Source: Acanthaster planci
Lineage: Eukaryota; Echinodermata; Asteroidea; Valvatida; Acanthasteridae
Length of the DNA: 64,000 nt
Assembly: GCF_001949145.1 (NCBI RefSeq)
Contig: NW_019091547.1
Span: 127,945 to 191,944 of the forward strand
Reading direction: 5' to 3'
The number at the start of each line of letters is the position of its first letter. The stretch's first letter is position 1. Below the pieces are notes generated by a model that saw nothing but the letters and a program-made list of their open reading frames with translations, was not told the origin of the DNA and did no database searches. The position numbers were made by a program, and so were the translations under genes. Shown here piece after piece: positions 61,242 to 64,000 of this stretch.

Positions 61242-61928
61242 GGGTAATTCTAGAAATTAGGGATTCATGTTTTTGTATCCGTGTTACATGTACATCTGAC
61301 GTATGATTTTGTAAGTTTAGAACATATTTTCTAATTTTCAAGAGTGATGAATTAATGCAAATTACCTGTCAAACAAATAGTACAGTCATTTGCAAAAGTT
61401 TAGGACCATCCATAGAAAAATGCATTAACCTGAAGGAAAACCAAACTAAAACCAATCAATCATGGCAACTTACATGTATGTTTTTATTTTCAATGTGTAA
61501 CCTTGGTACCTTGGTTGAGCATTTTTGACTACATTTCCATGATTTGACATGTTAACAGTCTAATATTCAGTGTGCCCTCCTTTATTTCTGATTACTTAGA
61601 CTGGCTTTTTTTTACCCATGCTGCCTTGCTGAGAAAATGTCATACAAGACCTACATGTAACTTTGCAAAAAATTTCATTCAAATGGGTATATAGCACTAC
61701 ACTGATGTTATGCACCACTGTAAAATCGTGTTAAGTAATCATTCAGTGAGACAGTGTAATGCAGGCCCAGTGACAGAAATACCAAAATAAAATAAAAGGT
61801 GGTCTTAAACTTTTGCAAATGTCTGTAATAGTTTGAAAACAATTCCAGTGATGTCAAATAACAAAGGTCAGATGTAACAGGGACACAATAATGTCATACT
61901 TTTGGACCCCTAATTTCTGGAATTACCC
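61242..61928. mobile_element. MITE D, host of a nested element
   Basis: Ends GGGTAATTCTAGAAATTAGG (61242-61261) and CCTAATTTCTGGAATTACCC (61909-61928) are inverted repeats. Inner parts ACATCTGAC / GTCAGATGT also pair. It is interrupted by the Tc1-type element at 61383-61825. Related to 266-445. Confidence 0.75.
61383..61825. mobile_element. Non-autonomous Tc1/mariner-type element, 443 bp
   Basis: Inverted ends CAGTCATTTGCAAAAGTTTA and AAACTTTTGCAAATGTCTG are flanked by TA on each side (61381-61382 and 61826-61827), the target duplication of the Tc1/mariner superfamily. No transposase frame is present. Inserted into MITE D. Confidence 0.88.
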
Positions 61929-64000
61929 TTGTCTCCCTTAGGGTTGTTAAAAGCATACGTAGGGTTTTCTAAGGAATCTGCATGTGTACATTTGAGCTCA
62001 CTTTCGCGTTGTCCTCAAGATCCTTGTAAAGTGCCCTTGAGCCATTCCCGGCTGCAATTAATACTGTACATGTACCCTACATGTACTTAGTATGTGTACA
62101 TGTACATGTATCCAGCACCCACTGGGACAGTTATCCTCCCATTCCAAATCAACTGTACGCACTTCCTGCAAGCATGCTGCAACACAGCCATAAAGAACCT
62201 TGTGGTGCACATGTCGTTTGTATTGTCGTCCGAAATGTTGTCCAGGCGAAGGACCCTGATGCACCCACGTCAGCATACCTGCACATGTACATTGTACATA
62301 CACACTCCGGTATGTAGCTTTATATACACTTTACATGTAGGTCTGTGCATTATGACATTTGCTCTCATAAATTTGCTTCACACATGCACCACCAGTTGTT
62401 GGAATAACTTTGTCTCTTGCCTCACCACAAGCACCCTGACTCATACATGCATTAAGCATTTATGTCAGTGAGTGTATCCAGTTGGCTTAACCGGATAGCC
62501 TGAGAGATGGGTCCAGAGGGGGCACCGAAAGGGCCTTGTATTCAGTGTGCTCTCCATTGTAAAGCGCACTGTTACCGGTACATGTGCAGGGTATTTGAAA
62601 CAAAATACATGTACTGTGATCAAGAGCAAACTGTGAGCATCCCCATTTCTTGGATGTTTGTAATTTTTTCCACTCCTTTTATAACAAAGTCTTGGTTAAT
62701 ACAAAGTAATTTCTCTGGTCCTTTTGCATGTTACTTTGATACAGTGAGAGTTCACTGCACATATGCCTGTACATGTATGCATTTCACTGTACAAAGATTT
62801 GTGACGCCGTCCCACAGAATGAGTCTTTAGGCCATTTCTCCAGTAAATTTGTTCTAATGTGGATCAGAAAGAAAAAAAATGAGCCACTTCTTTTGAGTTA
62901 CTCTGTACATGTGTCACTCAGTTAGCATCCTAATGAAAATCGATGTTACAGTGTAGATATGGGTGAAACTTGTGGAGGGTGTCTATCGATTTACTAGTAC
63001 CTTGTGCAAGATTTTATCAAAGCCTTTAACTTGACATTGGCTCTGGCTGCTTCTAATTCAATTACCCAGGCTGGGTTATATATTTCTTTTTAACATTTGG
63101 AGTGTACGTGTAGGTAAAATGTCAGACAGTCAGTCAGTAAATCTTTGGCTCAAGTACTGTACCCTGTATGTGGAATTGCTTTTAGGTAGATGGAAACAAG
63201 CCAGCAAAGACAGGCACTCCTAAACTTCCTTTTAAATTTCAAATTTGAATGGCTGTAGACATGAAATCACTGACAGAGCTGGAAATACCCTGATCACAGT
63301 GAAAGCAAATGTACATGTACATGTATGTACAGTGTACATGCACTGGTACATTTTAAGTTCACTACCCACTGTGCACATGTGCAGGTTTTGAAATGAAAAT
63401 TCTTCTTCCCAGTTTCAGGAGCAGTTGTGACTGTCCTTTAAATTAAACATCTCTGAATTGGTTATATTTGTGGTAATGTTTAGCTCAAGGCTACTGTCTG
63501 TTACCATGGAAACTGAGATTAATGTGTATAGCACACCCACCGGTAGTTTGTTGACTTCAATTCGCTGACCTGATACGGATGAATTGGGCAGTGGACTTTG
63601 CAAAGATAAATAATGCATTGTGAATGCAGCTTTTGTGCATATTGCCAGCGCCAGAATTCCTCATCAGTATCATTTGATGAGCTTGGCTATTTATATACAT
63701 GTACAGATCTAGTTGAGGGGCTTGACTTGCAAGGTTTCAGTCAACTTTTTTGTTGCTGGCAAGGCAGTCCAACCAGTGCTTCACAGTGCAGATGGGCTGA
63801 ATGTTCACTGATACCTGCCTACATGTACCTGTACCATGCATGGACGCAGCTTTCTGCATTTAGCACCCTTCAATCTGGTCAATATCTGTTCAGGTATACA
63901 TGTAGTTAGTCTTTGTTTGGCTTGACCAAAACCAGCCAGTGGGAATTTGCAGAAATAAATCCTTCACTACCGGTAAAGTTGTACATGCAATTATAAGGAG
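61929..64000. other. Right end, no gene recognised
   Basis: Frequent TACATGTA words and short frames without splice support. Could be intron of a gene beginning near 57.5-58.1 kb. Confidence 0.4.

Overview
The window is AT-rich, intron-rich animal DNA. Small exons (50-275 nt) are separated by introns of 0.1-4 kb, short non-autonomous DNA transposons are dense, and TACATGTA and GTAGGCCTA words are very frequent. Together with a roughly 2% diverged duplicated block, this fits a highly heterozygous marine invertebrate deuterostome. An echinoderm (possibly a sea star) is my first guess; amphioxus is not excluded. This is a judgement from sequence texture, not a database match.

The one gene I can name with confidence is importin subunit beta-1 (KPNB1). 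It lies on the minus strand from an ATG at 39532 to a stop at 14706. All 21 exons were placed by reading the reverse strand, with GT/AG borders and phases that join without error. They give 881 residues (human KPNB1 has 876). The product is the nuclear import receptor built of HEAT repeats, with the IBN region at the N-terminus and an acidic loop near residue 340. Exon 3 is present twice (32832-33014 and 33909-34091), inside a ~0.93 kb block repeated on both sides of a single N. This is most simply an unmerged second haplotype, although an in-frame exon duplication is formally possible.

Downstream of KPNB1 on the same strand, a second, unrecognised gene appears to start with an ATG at 13833. 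Two of its exons join in phase, and an inverted CCAAT pair lies about 270 bp upstream. From 11.9 kb to the left end I find only weak exon-like pieces, a decayed transposon-type CxC fragment (10.86-11.17 kb), MITEs and simple repeats.

To the right of the KPNB1 promoter, an intergenic stretch (39.6-44.2 kb) carries an 895-bp assembly gap inside a repeat. A plus-strand candidate gene then begins near 44.26 kb. Three or four exon-like blocks between 45.7 and 47.6 kb keep phase and encode a protein I do not recognise. A palindrome array and a GC-rich island (48.1-49.1 kb) follow. From 50.8 kb to the end no gene is evident. That part holds repeats, including CRE/E-box-bearing tandem blocks, a 12-bp perfect hairpin, a hAT-type MITE, and a Tc1-type MITE nested in another MITE.

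KPNB1 is a housekeeping gene. Nothing in the layout suggests a functional operon or cluster; the neighbours look independent. The most informative structures are repeat insertions whose target duplications or empty sites can be read directly.
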